NCBI RefSeq assembly: GCF_910592395.1
Contig: NC_088312.1
Span: 12,464,001 to 12,528,000, forward strand
DNA from: Lineus longissimus
Taxonomy: Eukaryota; Nemertea; Pilidiophora; Heteronemertea; Lineidae
Length of the DNA: 64,000 nucleotides
Reading direction: 5' to 3'
This document shows positions 33,401 to 43,500 of this stretch, piece after piece (position 1 is the first letter of the stretch; the number at the start of each line of letters is the position of its first letter). The position numbers and the translations under genes are program-made. Below the pieces are notes generated by a model. It searched no databases, was not told the DNA's origin, and saw nothing but the letters and a program-made list of their open reading frames with translations.

Positions 33401-36400
33401 AGATTGGAAGCTGACGAAAAAAAACAAGAGTACTACAGGGATATGATTTGTCGACTTGGCCGCCAAGTAGTGCATGATTCTCTAACCGCATCAATGACGC
33501 TTTCAGAATATAGAGGTCAGCTCAAAGAATGTATCAATCAGACGATAAATGACGAGAGAGTTTTGCCTTCCTTTACTGACCGAAAGAACTTTAGGGAGCA
33601 GTATCACTCGCACGTTGTGATGGAATGGTTCCTGAAACCGAAGAAACGTGCAACATATTACTTCAAAAAAGCACAGTTAGCAAAACAAAAAGGGGACATG
33701 GTCTCATTTGTTGGGATGTATTCTTGGTATGCAGATACATTCTTTGACGGCGCTTCCTATGATGCTGAAGTGGTCAAGAAAGTTCTCGAAGAAATAAAAA
33801 TGGTGCTAGGCGATCAGGTCAACTTTCCACAGAAGAGCGAGCGCGAGGATGAGGGTCGTGCTTTGGTTCGAGGTCACTATTTCTACGTTCAAGCAAGATA
33901 CCATTTCAAACAAAACGAGCCAGATGATGCCATAGTAGTTTCTAGAAACTGCGTTAAGACATTCAAAGAGTTTCTCGGCTATGATCTAGCATTGGGGCGT
34001 GCGTTGAATTTGGCCGGGAGTGCATACCACAGCAAGGGCGATCAGCCAAAAGATGCCTTGAGGTACCATAGAAGGGCTTGTGACGTCCTCGAGAAACTTT
34101 CTAAGAGATACAGCGCTGATATACATTTTGACAGCGTCATGTTCTACCAGAATGTTGGCAGCCAGTATCATACCATCGGCAACAAAATAGCAGACGAGAT
34201 TGATATGAATATCATGTCAGGTGATAGGAGAGAAAATCTGAAGACAGAGAAGTTGGAAAACTACAAGAAGGCACTTAAATATTACGATAAAAGCATCGAG
34301 GTGATCGACTTGTTGCATATGACCGGGACTTGGAATCATGCTTTGATCTTACGGAATAGGTGCACCCTTCTCAGCGAACTCGGCGAGATAGAGCAGGCGC
34401 TTGAATCAGCTAAAGATGCCCACGAAATCGCCGAGAGGTTCCTGTTCAAGGACACCTTCCTTCAGATTAAGAGTAACTCGATTCTAGCGACAGCTCATTG
34501 TGACATGGCGGAAGAAGCGTTCGGTAAAGGAGATATAGGCAAGTATTCGCTACCTGGGGCAAACATGTATACGCGTGACGAAAGCATAAGCTTACTCAAT
34601 ATCGCTTATGAAAAGTAATCGATCTCATCTATCATCAGTGTATATGTTTCGACAGTCAATTATTATTTGTTCTCAAAATCCAAAAAGTCTTACTGGCAAA
34701 TATTCTCATCTCTGTTAGGTTCTCAGATCTACAAACTGTCCCGTTAAAGAGACAACTTGGGCATGAGATATGTTGCTTATTCAAACACAAATGGCTTGCA
34801 GTAAGATATTTTCTTCGAAAAAAACAGAGGCATTGAAAAATCTTTAACTGCAATGAACAGTGCACTAGAACGGAATGAAAGCCATAGATCCACCAGTCCT
34901 GACAATTCGCAAGCAATTTCTAAAACCGCCTCGCAAAACGAGCGAGTATTCAGCATTGGTGAGATGTTACATGTTGCGAAGCGCGGTGGCAGGCAGGGGT
35001 ACTATCCCTCAGGCCACCTAAAACATTTGCTGAAATTGTCCCTTTAATGCAGGATTTGAGGCGCCTGAAATGCTGATTTAGGAAATGTAATATTTCTATA
35101 AAAGCGGTTCTCACTTGGAGTTCTACTGGTAAACGTTTAAATGTCTTGAACGGTTACGAACAATGCAGCCAAGCCCATTCGGACGGGGATCACCTTGGAT
35201 TTTGCCTCAAATTCGAGATGGCCGCCAAATTCTAAAATAGTAACAACAACCCATTATCTTCAGAAAAGTATGATGAGCAGATGTTTAAAGCAGAGGAGTG
35301 CTTCCACGAAGCAGCTAAATACGCCATTAAGATGGGCAGAACAGCTGAAAACTATCGCGTACTTGAGAAACTGATGAGGGACTATAGAAGGCACTTGTAT
35401 AGCTGGGGAAAGTGCGAAGAAGCTCAAAAAGTCACTAAGGTTTTTGAGGTAGGTAGTAGACGAAATGATTCCAGTCAAGATCGACCTATGTTTGGGTAAT
35501 TTTTCGAGGTTGAGACCTCCTTTTGTGGGAACCTAGGCCAGGGAGGCCGGAATGGAACTGGCTTGCAAGGATGGAATTGTCACCTTAGGCTGCATTCTCA
35601 AGACCTCGTGGCATTGGTAACTGTTGCTTAGTGATCGACGAGCCCAGTTACGAGCGTACCTTTGAGCTACATGTACGCAGCAAATTTAGCTCTTGGTCCT
35701 CACATTGGGAGAATGCTCAGGACTGGCCGTGTGACCATAGATTGTTTTCTTGAGACTTGCGGACTTGTGGCGTTGTTTCCAAAGCGTCTGCCAACCACGA
35801 CACTTATTCAGTCTTAACATGTTAACGGAGTTGTGGACACTGTTTTAATTTAGGAAGTGACTATTTGGCAAGCCAGGCTCACCAAACAGCGCCTTTTTTC
35901 TGCCTTGGATGGAGAGCCGAACTCATGCATATTCAACCATCCAGGAGCTCATTATCATTTGTGGCAACACGGTCAGCAACACCGGAGTTACAGCCGAAAC
36001 GCCTTTAGAAATGCACACTAATGCATTTAACATGCTTATCAGTTAAATCACGTTTATGACTTTTTTTGTAAATCCATACAGTCATGTACATGTACATGCT
36101 TCTTCATGGATTATTGATCAAAACCCGAGTTTAGTAACAGAAATTGAATCGAGAGCGGGAAGTCGGCCATTGTTAAATATGCGCATATAAATTCGAATAT
36201 GACGTCACTGCTCTCTGATTGGCCAACATGTTGTAACCTCTCCGGCTCGCCAAAGAGGGTAGTATTTTTGCCCTGTTTGGCAAGCCCGACTTGCCGAACA
36301 GGGTGGCTTTTTAGTGCTGTTTGGCAAGCGGCTCTCCAAACAGAACAAAAAAAGATGCCTGTTTGGCGAGCGGCTTGCCAAATAGACCCGGCCTTTAATT

Positions 36401-37419
36401 TATTGCTTTTTTGTATGATTTTAAACAACGCATTGTTCATATTTCAGACCATGTTGGAGATAAAGGGTTCGATTGATGAAATTCCACCCAACCTGTACCA
36501 ACGGATGAAGAAAAGAGTCACTGGCTTATTTTGGCAGGAAACCACCGAGGCACTCGGGCGCCCTCTAGCAGATGATTTACCGACGCCATATGAAAAGAAG
36601 TTCAAAGATCGAGAAGTGCTTGGACCCAGTGAAACGTTTGGGAGACCCATTCATGTTTCCTGGAGGGACAGAGGCAGACGTTATTGGTGGAGAGTCATGC
36701 TGGTGTTTGAACCGTTGCATAGAATCTGGTACAGATGGTTCCAAAGGAGTCAAGGTCAAGGACCAGTACAAACTGCAGCTGCGCAAAAATCCGAATCGTC
36801 TGCTACGAAAAGGAAGCAGGACAGCGGAAGTATTGTCCAAGAAAAAAGAAGAAAGATAGACGGCAGCGAGAGTGTTGACCCAGGTCACGTGACTGTACCA
36901 CAGGATTCAAAACTTGCAAAAGTTTTCGAAGAAAACGATTCAGATTCGTCATCAAACGGAAGTGACGTCACTAATAGGAGGCGGCAAAGGTTAAATGTTC
37001 AACGGTTAACACCAGTGAAACCGGAAGAATATGATGAAGACGCGATGTCAATGGTATCCGATGCCTACAGCACTGCTTCGACGCCATTTTATGAAAATTT
37101 CGACGAATCCAGCCGACTTGGAGAAGATTCGAGTGGCGAGGCAGACAGTTACAGTGATGCAGAGAGTGGAAATGGAGGAGAGGAAGCTATGAATCTAGAT
37201 CTGGAGGTGGGGCGCTTGGCGGTTCCTGAGACACATCTCGCCATAGATGACTCGGAGCCATGCGGAACAGACGCCAAACCTCTTCCCATGCCATATGTGA
37301 GTTACTCGGAGGACCCTGATGAGGGCACAGGGCAGGCCACAGTCAAGGATGCGGAGGCCTCTAGTAGCGGGTACTTAGCAGATGTAAGCAGTATGCAGGA
37401 TAAACAGGGTGATGCGTAA
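27009..37419 (+). CDS. NB-ARC/TPR NOD-like protein, copy 2 (complete)
   Basis: Nine coding exons: 27009-27486, 28059-28164, 29449-29573, 30096-30229, 30855-31028, 32146-32322, 33068-34538, 35264-35448, 36448-37419; all phases agree, total about 1,273 residues. Domain order: death-fold (CARD-like) N terminus, NB-ARC with P-loop GMYGCGKTTLA and Walker B LLIFFDG, winged helix, TPR array, basic/acidic tail. The layout is that of a nucleotide-switched assembly protein like Apaf-1 with TPRs in place of WD40 repeats, known in invertebrates as expanded families, probably for cell death or immunity. ATG 27009 has a good context (aaaATGG). The AG intron ends are normal except one GC donor. An ATG at 26994 is also in frame. 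Confidence 0.88.
27719..28011 (+). mobile_element. 3' end of an L2/CR1-type LINE
   Basis: The reading frame ending at about 27930 includes APDFWNNLPPNLR and AFKKLRTHLFKP, the typical C-terminal end of CR1/L2 reverse transcriptase proteins. It is followed by GGGCGCTATACAAAT and a (TTGA)n tail at 27975-28011, the usual 3' tail of L2-like elements. It is 5' truncated, in intron 1 of NB-ARC/TPR copy 2 and in sense orientation. Confidence 0.82.
28059..28164 (+). CDS. Copy 2 exon 2: NB-ARC P-loop
   Basis: Encodes GVFICGMYGCGKTTLASEAA; GxxGxGKTT is the Walker A motif that binds the ATP phosphates. All key residues are intact. Phase 1 in, phase 2 out. Confidence 0.9.
28198..29133. mobile_element. 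Large diverged foldback element in intron 2 of copy 2
   Basis: From about 28198 (GTGTGGCGATTCGGACAGT) to about 29133 (its complement, ACTGTCCGAATCCACAC) the two halves pair almost throughout, with arms of about 400 bp at perhaps 75-80% identity. The centre near 28660 has GACTGTCCGCTATGGTTAC and its complement. No transposase frame; no target duplication found. Confidence 0.78.
29449..29573 (+). CDS. Copy 2 exon 3: NB-ARC core
   Basis: A short exon (TVDELFYKLKRKLGM, then WSQVMDRLKNYDTN) between P-loop and Walker B, as in other NB-ARC proteins. Acceptor gtttcag, donor gtaggt. Confidence 0.85.
30096..30229 (+). CDS. Copy 2 exon 4: Walker B (kinase-2)
   Basis: Begins DLLIFFDGVEQLLEP; four hydrophobic residues and Asp form Walker B, with one Asp then Gly where plant NLRs often have two Asp. 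Acceptor ttttttcag, donor gtaagt. Confidence 0.88.
30855..31028 (+). CDS. Copy 2 exon 5: sensor strand and ARC1
   Basis: VKLILTSQLDIW is the RNBS-B/sensor-1 strand (usual KILLTSR); here Gln follows TS. The helical ARC1 region follows. Phase 0 on both sides. Confidence 0.85.
31029..32145 (+). other. Copy 2 intron 5
   Basis: A 140-codon open frame (31446-31868) lies within this intron, but it has no domain, crosses the start of the duplicated segment and is probably chance. The 31802 point is where the window-start homology begins, not a biological junction. Confidence 0.6.
33068..34538 (+). CDS. Copy 2 exon 7: winged helix plus TPR region
   Basis: The protein is identical to copy 1 exon 1267-2737 and uses the same inferred GC donor. 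Total lack of amino acid change over 490 codons shows how recent the duplication is. Confidence 0.85.
35853..36393. mobile_element. Palindrome-array MITE with 9-bp target duplication (copy b)
   Basis: The duplicate of 4052-4550, with the same TTTAATTTA flanks. It has one more palindrome unit than copy a (42 bp at about 36301-36342), holding GTTTGGCAAGCGGCTCTCC. This shows units are gained or lost as discrete blocks. Confidence 0.82.
36448..37419 (+). CDS. Copy 2 exon 9: C-terminal extension
   Basis: Same layout as 4605-5576. The four replacements against copy 1 (Glu to Gln and Gln to Pro near GQGPVQ, Pro to Ser two lines on, Phe to Leu near the end) all fall in the flexible tail, outside the Trp/Arg-rich block and the basic cluster. 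Confidence 0.82.
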   Translation, partial: TMLEIKGSIDEIPPNLYQRMKKRVTGLFWQETTEALGRPLADDLPTPYEKKFKDREVLGPSETFGRPIHVSWRDRGRRYWWRVMLVFEPLHRIWYRWFQRSQGQGPVQTAAAQKSESSATKRKQDSGSIVQEKRRKIDGSESVDPGHVTVPQDSKLAKVFEENDSDSSSNGSDVTNRRRQRLNVQRLTPVKPEEYDEDAMSMVSDAYSTASTPFYENFDESSRLGEDSSGEADSYSDAESGNGGEEAMNLDLEVGRLAVPETHLAIDDSEPCGTDAKPLPMPYVSYSEDPDEGTGQATVKDAEASSSGYLADVSSMQDKQGDA

Positions 37420-38335
37420 ATGTGGACTATAAATTGTGGTTCTTTGTATCTTCTGACAAACATCCCGAGTAAACATCCCGCTGATTTGTCAGTTCCCTCT
37501 GACCCTCTTTGACATAATCCACTTGCATTTTCGCACTTAATTGCCCCAAATGGCAGTAAATTTGATGTACAAGGGAAGACTCGGCAAAACCCCTCAAAAT
37601 TGTTCACACGCACGTAACGCGCCCCGGCCAGCACATGCCGGACTGGTGTAATGCTAATTGTATAGTCTTATAAAGATATCAGCCCACATGTAGCTCAATA
37701 ACAAAGTACGACATAGCACTGCACTGAGCTTTGGGTTTTCACCTACTTTTCAAGGTAAAAAAATATCGCTTTGACCTTGCGGAAGCAAATATGAAATTAC
37801 AAAGAGCACGGACGGGGCTTAGCGTAGTTTTCTAATAGCAACGACCGCCGCGTGAGAACGCCCGGCCTAGTGGTGTCCGGCATTGAGGCTGGCAATCAAC
37901 TGTCTTGGCTGTTTTTCAAATGGGCTCCCACTGAAGTTGCATTGAAGTGGGAGCGCAGTAGGAGCAGGTATACATGCTTATAAAAACTGGTTGAATTAGA
38001 AAGGTTATCAGCTTCTCCAATTGCCTCGTGGCTGTGGTCTCGTCTGAGATTTCGGGGAACTGCAACTCGAAGCGCACTGACTCAGTTCTTTCCGGGAAAT
38101 ACCAAGAGCGTTGAGGTAAAGCGGAGGCTGATTAGACAGAATATCCATTTCATACTTGCAGGACTTGCCAACTCATTGACTTTTAAATGCTTATTGCAGA
38201 TTGATACTGGTGTACTCAAGTAAACAAGAAGAGTGCGCCGACTATAACAATGATGATAGTTGTGCGTCCAATCTGCGTTTCCACTTGCGCTGCATCTCGG
38301 AGAGGGAGGTAGTGACGCGTAATATTGTGGTCTTT

Positions 38336-38341
38336 AATAAA
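38336..38341 (+). terminator. Candidate polyadenylation signal, NB-ARC/TPR copy 2
   Basis: AATAAA, the counterpart of 6493-6498. Confidence 0.45.
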
Positions 38342-38412
38342 GCTATTAGAATTCCCAGTCGATCATGCTTTTTGTGTATAGTCAGTACCTCTCAACGAAA
38401 GTAAGCATATTA

Positions 38413-38942
38413 CCATGCGTGTAAATGAAAAGGCATGCAGATGCCCATGACCGGTGTTCCTCATATCTCAGTGTTTCCATGCAACAGACTGACTTGGCAT
38501 TAATTATTTTTATTGGAAGCTTCTCCACAACAGTTGCAACTGCTCCCGGGGCAGTCCATTGCGTCACCTTTATTGGATCTGGATAGGGTGAGGAATGAAG
38601 CCGGTCCACTGCGTACGGAATGGAAGTGGCCCTTGACGACTGTCGACCATCGTCAAGAGGGAAACAATCCACAAAGATATTTAGGCTGTTAACCGTAATA
38701 AAAACAAGGTCGAGGAAGGACATTGGAAGAACAGCCGTCTTTGTCACTGCCCCCAACAAAGAGGCAACTGAGGAATTTACCCTCGAAGAATAAATTCTCT
38801 TCTGTCTCACCCCTTCCCTGGGCCATCCAGACGATCTAATTAGGCCGTTTTTTGCTCGATACATGATTATTCCAGTGCAAGGGTTTAGTGGGGTCATTTT
38901 GTAGACCCTGTTTGCAAGAGGAGATGACCACCTGGTCGGACA
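38413..38942 (-). mobile_element. Internally deleted copy of the Academ-like transposon
   Basis: 38413-38768 matches the C-terminal coding end of the element at 6570-6919, and 38768-38942 matches its upstream end at 11288-11462. The 4.37 kb between is absent, joined through a few bases of similarity (AACTGAGGAA against AAATTGAGGAA). This makes a non-autonomous derivative of about 0.5 kb. Confidence 0.82.
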
Positions 38943-39473
38943 ACAAGCCTCTTCGGCAGACTGCTCGGCCGTTTTCTTGCTCGATACATGTACTTCATGC
39001 ACAACAGTCTGGTGGAGACATTTCATTGTAAACGCAGTTTGTGAGAGGACGCACCTGGGTTGACAACAGAAGGAATGCTTAAAGGGGTACGCTGTTCATA
39101 ATTGCTGGTGATCAAGGAAAATAGAACGCAGTAATACAAAAGCCGTAGTGCAGTTATGATGCATACGAATTTGCTGAAACTTGGTATCGATAGTTATCAT
39201 ATCTGCTTACAAAACGGCAATGCAGAAATTTATGTCTGGTACGTGTTTACACAGTTGGAAAGTTTCAATTCAATTACAAATTTTGACGAGTGGCGTGTCA
39301 TAGTCAAATTGCCCATCTTTCACAAAGGGAAGGGTTAACGATATGTATGTAGCCAACCTGGTCCAGATTGCCATTTAGATCAGTGGACTTTGAGATAATG
39401 TGAAGATGTGAGTGCACATGTACCAGTTGCATCAAAACACAGGTGAAAAGGCAAAGTTCTGTTGGAACGAGCC
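38943..39473. other. Spacer
   Basis: No gene recognised. GGCCGTTTTCTTGCTCGATACATG at its left repeats part of the transposon end just upstream. Confidence 0.4.
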
Positions 39474-39721
39474 TTAAAGGGAATTTCGCACGACCAGCGC
39501 GATTCAGCCTACTTTTTACATTTTCTCGGGCGATGAAAATTTACCTTATCATTTCCTGTTTAAAACTCTGGCGCAGAGGAGTCTGGTGAACATGTTGACA
39601 AGAAGGCCCGCAATAGGGTTCCATTCAGCAACTTTCGTATGACTTCATGATGCATCAATTACTTTGATACCGATTGAGGCGCGGGAAGGGCATTGCATTG
39701 CTCGTGCGAAATTCGCTTTAA
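39474..39721. mobile_element. TTAA-flanked MITE upstream of the aminopeptidase gene
   Basis: It starts TTAAAGGGAATTTCGCACGA and ends TCGTGCGAAATTCGCTTTAA, inverted termini with one mismatch, TTAA at both outer ends. It is a different family from 21320-21541 apart from the TTAAAGGG start. Confidence 0.78.
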
Positions 39722-39869
39722 AGTTTACCATCGTCTGTTATTAAGGAGTAAAGGTTACCAGGTTATTAGTAATCAGTCATTATCCGAGCAGTTACTCCAG
39801 GCGGGGGTAAATCGTCCAGATAAACACTGGAAGCTGTTCAAGTACGTGTAGTAAGCCATATCCGTCTGC

Positions 39870-39877
39870 TATATAAA
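39870..39877 (+). promoter_or_regulatory. Possible TATA box of the aminopeptidase gene
   Basis: TATATAAA about 650 bases before the start codon. If used, the 5' UTR would hold several upstream ATGs, so the real start may be elsewhere. Confidence 0.3.
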
Positions 39878-40520
39878 TTGTGTTCGCGTACAGCATGGCA
39901 CCACAGAATGTTGGTGAGCTTGTCTGAAGGTAGAATACTTCCAGTCCTCAAGGACCCTTTGAAGCAGTTCTCCGCGTCTTTGAAGGATATTGCAATTTGG
40001 AGTTTAAACGGACAAGTGGCCCCTTTTTGAAGTTTGGAGATTGTATCTAAGCAGCTTTGGAGTTTTGAGTTCTTATAAACTTATGAGGACGGCATCTTGC
40101 AACTTTCGCCAGTCAAATCGGATTTCATTCCATCAAATTAACTTTCTGGCAGCTTTTGCCACAGCCGATTTCATTGTTACTTTGGTTAATGTTGATGTCT
40201 TCGTGGTAGGAAGAACTAATTTTATTGGTAGCCTGATTTCTGAACGCCGTCACGCTAGAACAGAAAAACGGGTTTTAGTGATAATTCTATCGGATTCCAT
40301 GCCTCTGACGCAGTGTAGCGTGAACCGCGCACGTGCGCTCTTAACTGGAACAAATTCCTCGTGAAAGCTGGCTGTAGATAGTAAAACAATACCAAAACAT
40401 TTATGTTTGAAGACGTTAAGGAATCTCAGGGAAGGCTGCCAAACTCTTTGGAATATAACTACCCTGACGGCGATTTTCACCCAGGCTTTTCATCAGTGAG
40501 ATTGGACGGAAAGAAACGCA

Positions 40521-40578
40521 ATGAGCATGTTGGGAATCGTTTTTCGCCTCATCCTTCCATTTGCCTGCATCCTTCAAG
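40521..40578 (+). CDS. Aminopeptidase exon 1: signal peptide
   Basis: Encodes [19 protein letters not shown]: one basic residue and a hydrophobic core, cleavage probable near the following GSA. A short signal anchor is the alternative. Start chosen because the second Met is only two codons on and no upstream ATG is in frame with the exon. Confidence 0.8.
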
Positions 40579-43500
40579 GTAAGTATTCTAACTTTTAGCC
40601 ATCATTCACTCACTCGTACTCGCTATCATAGAGCCTGTTATGTTAAAATGTTTTGTTGGCAATTTCTCAAACCGAATGTTTCTGCTATCCCACTCCTCCC
40701 GCCAACCAGGTGTGCTCATAAGCGATTTGCGTATAAATCAAGAAGGTTGTATGGAATAGTAAGACTCGTGCTAGGGTTTTGTCGAAATTAGTCTTTCGAG
40801 AAAGACCTTGAAAATATCCAAACATTCTCCGTATCTTACAGGTATTTAGAACAGGAACCCTTATACTTATACTAGTGCATATACTATAATATTGTTTTCT
40901 TTGAAATGCAACATGAATAAACGGTAGATAAAGTTGTCGATACGCTTAATAGGCAATTAGTTATTCTTTTAGATTTCTAATCTCTAAGTCTGTGGGGCAA
41001 AGTCCTTGGGGCAAAGTCCTTGGAGCAAAGTCTAATGTCGCCAACGGCAGACACGTGAAGGCAGTGTGTTTAAATGTTTAAATTAATGAGGTTGCAGTAA
41101 CCGAAATGCACAAATATGACGTCACGGTAGGCTATATTTGTTTTGTTCCAGGCCCAGACTATGCCTTGTTATTGTTGTTATTATTGTTATTTTTATTGTT
41201 GTTGTTGTCGTCGTCGTCGTCGTCGTTGATGTTGTTGTCGTTGTTGTTGTTGTTGATGCTGCTGCTGCTGTTGTCGTTATGAAAGTCTAAGAATGCAGTC
41301 TGTATCTTGTAATTATCAACGTTCTAGGAAGTTTACGTGTTGATAGCCTACCTTTAACCACACGTAAAGATACGCTAGTAGGCTACCTTTCCCCTTTATT
41401 TACTTTTTGCCGATTGTTGGCTAATGCTTACACAATATGATGTATGATGTATTTCTCTCACGTAGCATAGTATGTCTAAGAGTAATGAGGTTTGAAATAC
41501 CTGCATGGTCACGTGTAAAGGCCTACACCGAGCAGGTTTTCCAGGTAACGGTTTACCTTTAAAGAATACATGCTTACCACCGGAGGAAATGACGACACAA
41601 TAAAAAAAGACAAAACACTAGCTCATGAGTTCATTTTGAGGGGCGTTAAGGCCACGCATAGATTATCTTCTCCACAGTATACCTGTCAATTTGCTTCTGT
41701 GTTGTGTTTTGCTATGCATTTATCCACTTTAGTACAGGTATCTGATATTTTGCACAATTAGATATGACGTTTAGGAAAAGGGTAACCCCTGAACCTTGTC
41801 CACAGTCATTACCCCAACTCAGCAATGTCCAAACTCAACTCTTGAATCTTTTTCCATCCTAATGATAAGAGATATTGAAGGAAAACAAAACTTGGGATAC
41901 GCACTTTTCTGCATATCATGAACATGATTGAATAATGCATTGCACTGCGCGTGCGGGCGTCACCTTCATCGCCATCAACGACTATCAGGTTTTGAATAAA
42001 GTCACTGGCAAAGAACTTGACAATATCAAAACGAATTGCATCTCAACCTTCATTTCTAAAATTTTCCTTTAGGGTCTGCTGTACCCGTCCGAGAAGAACC
42101 CCTGCGTTCCATACGCCTTCCAATCACCATGATCCCCTTCCACTACAACATTGACTTCCAACCAGACATATACACGCTCGACGAGTTTGACTTCCACCTT
42201 AAGGGGAATGTCTCCATCAAAATGGAATGCCGGGAGGCGACGAACAAGATAGTACTACACTCAAAGGGAATAACCCTAGCAAATTCTAGTATAGCTTTTG
42301 GCGAATCGGGCCAGGATTCGACCGGCTGGGTTGATTATTGGAGTGAAGATGCTGACTTTGACTTTTTGATAATTCATTTGAACTTTTGGACGACACCAGG
42401 TCGGGAGTATCAACTTAGTATGAGTTATTCTACAAGGTTGGAGATTAACCTGATGGGGATGTATTACAGTAGTTATTATACAGACATGGGCGAACTTAAG
42501 TAAGTATGGGTTATTCTACAAGGTTGGAGATTAGCCTGGTGGGTAAACTTAGGTAAGCATAACTTATTGTACGCGGCTGGGGATACATTTATTCAAAGTT
42601 TGTTGTCTTACGTGGCGAACGTAGGTAACTCAAAGTTAGTTATTTTACGTGGCGAACGTAGGTAACTCAAATGTTTGTCAAGAACCGTCTAACATTACAA
42701 ATAGCAACTATTAGGAATATCGTAGGGCCAGGATAGGCAATAGTAACTGAAAATATTGTTATATCGTAAATGCAAATTTGTTGATCAACAACTACAATAG
42801 TTAATCATTTTGGCTCCTCTTCAACTGCACCTCAGTACGTCACCATTTCCATACCTTGGTCTGGAAACGCTTGGTGAAAGGAGAGTTTCAAAAACTGGGG
42901 AACGGAACTACACTGTCAACATACTTGATTAAAATTAAAGTCATGCTACTTTATAGGTTTACTGATCATGATAATACGGATCTTGAGAGGAACATCAAAT
43001 TCATATGCTGACACATGTACTTTAGTATTGTCAGAATGCAATGTTGATAGATTTTGGCAAGAAAAGTGTATCAATGTACTTGCATGATACACAGGAGGTC
43101 AACTTCACTGCGAGGTCAGAAGGCAGATTGACCATTAACAGCATGATAATGACTGAGCGCTGTGGTCAGCATGCAAATTAGGAAGTGTGGCGCTTGACAA
43201 ACTATGTAGTTAGCATGAAAAAATAGCTCGAAGAAACAAAGGGTGATATACGAGCATGAAGTAAAATGACCCGGCAACTTTTTCTTCCGTTTTCTTGACA
43301 CTGTTTCCATCTTAGGCACATGATAGCGACCAATATGGCGCCAGTGTACGCGAGGCGTGCCTTCCCATGTTTTGATGAACCGGGGTTGAAGTCGACCTTT
43401 GACATCACAGTCAAGAGGAAGCTGAGTCACGTTGCCCTCTCGAATATGCCTCTCTTGGACTCAAAACCATGGTGAGTAGTACGACAACCGTATACAAACG

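Larger units (their letters stand above)
31802..38768. repeat. Segmental duplication, copy 2 (partner 1-6919)
   Basis: See the partner entry. The offset is 31801 to about 36300, then 31843 after a 42-bp insertion of one palindrome unit. Confidence 0.93.
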
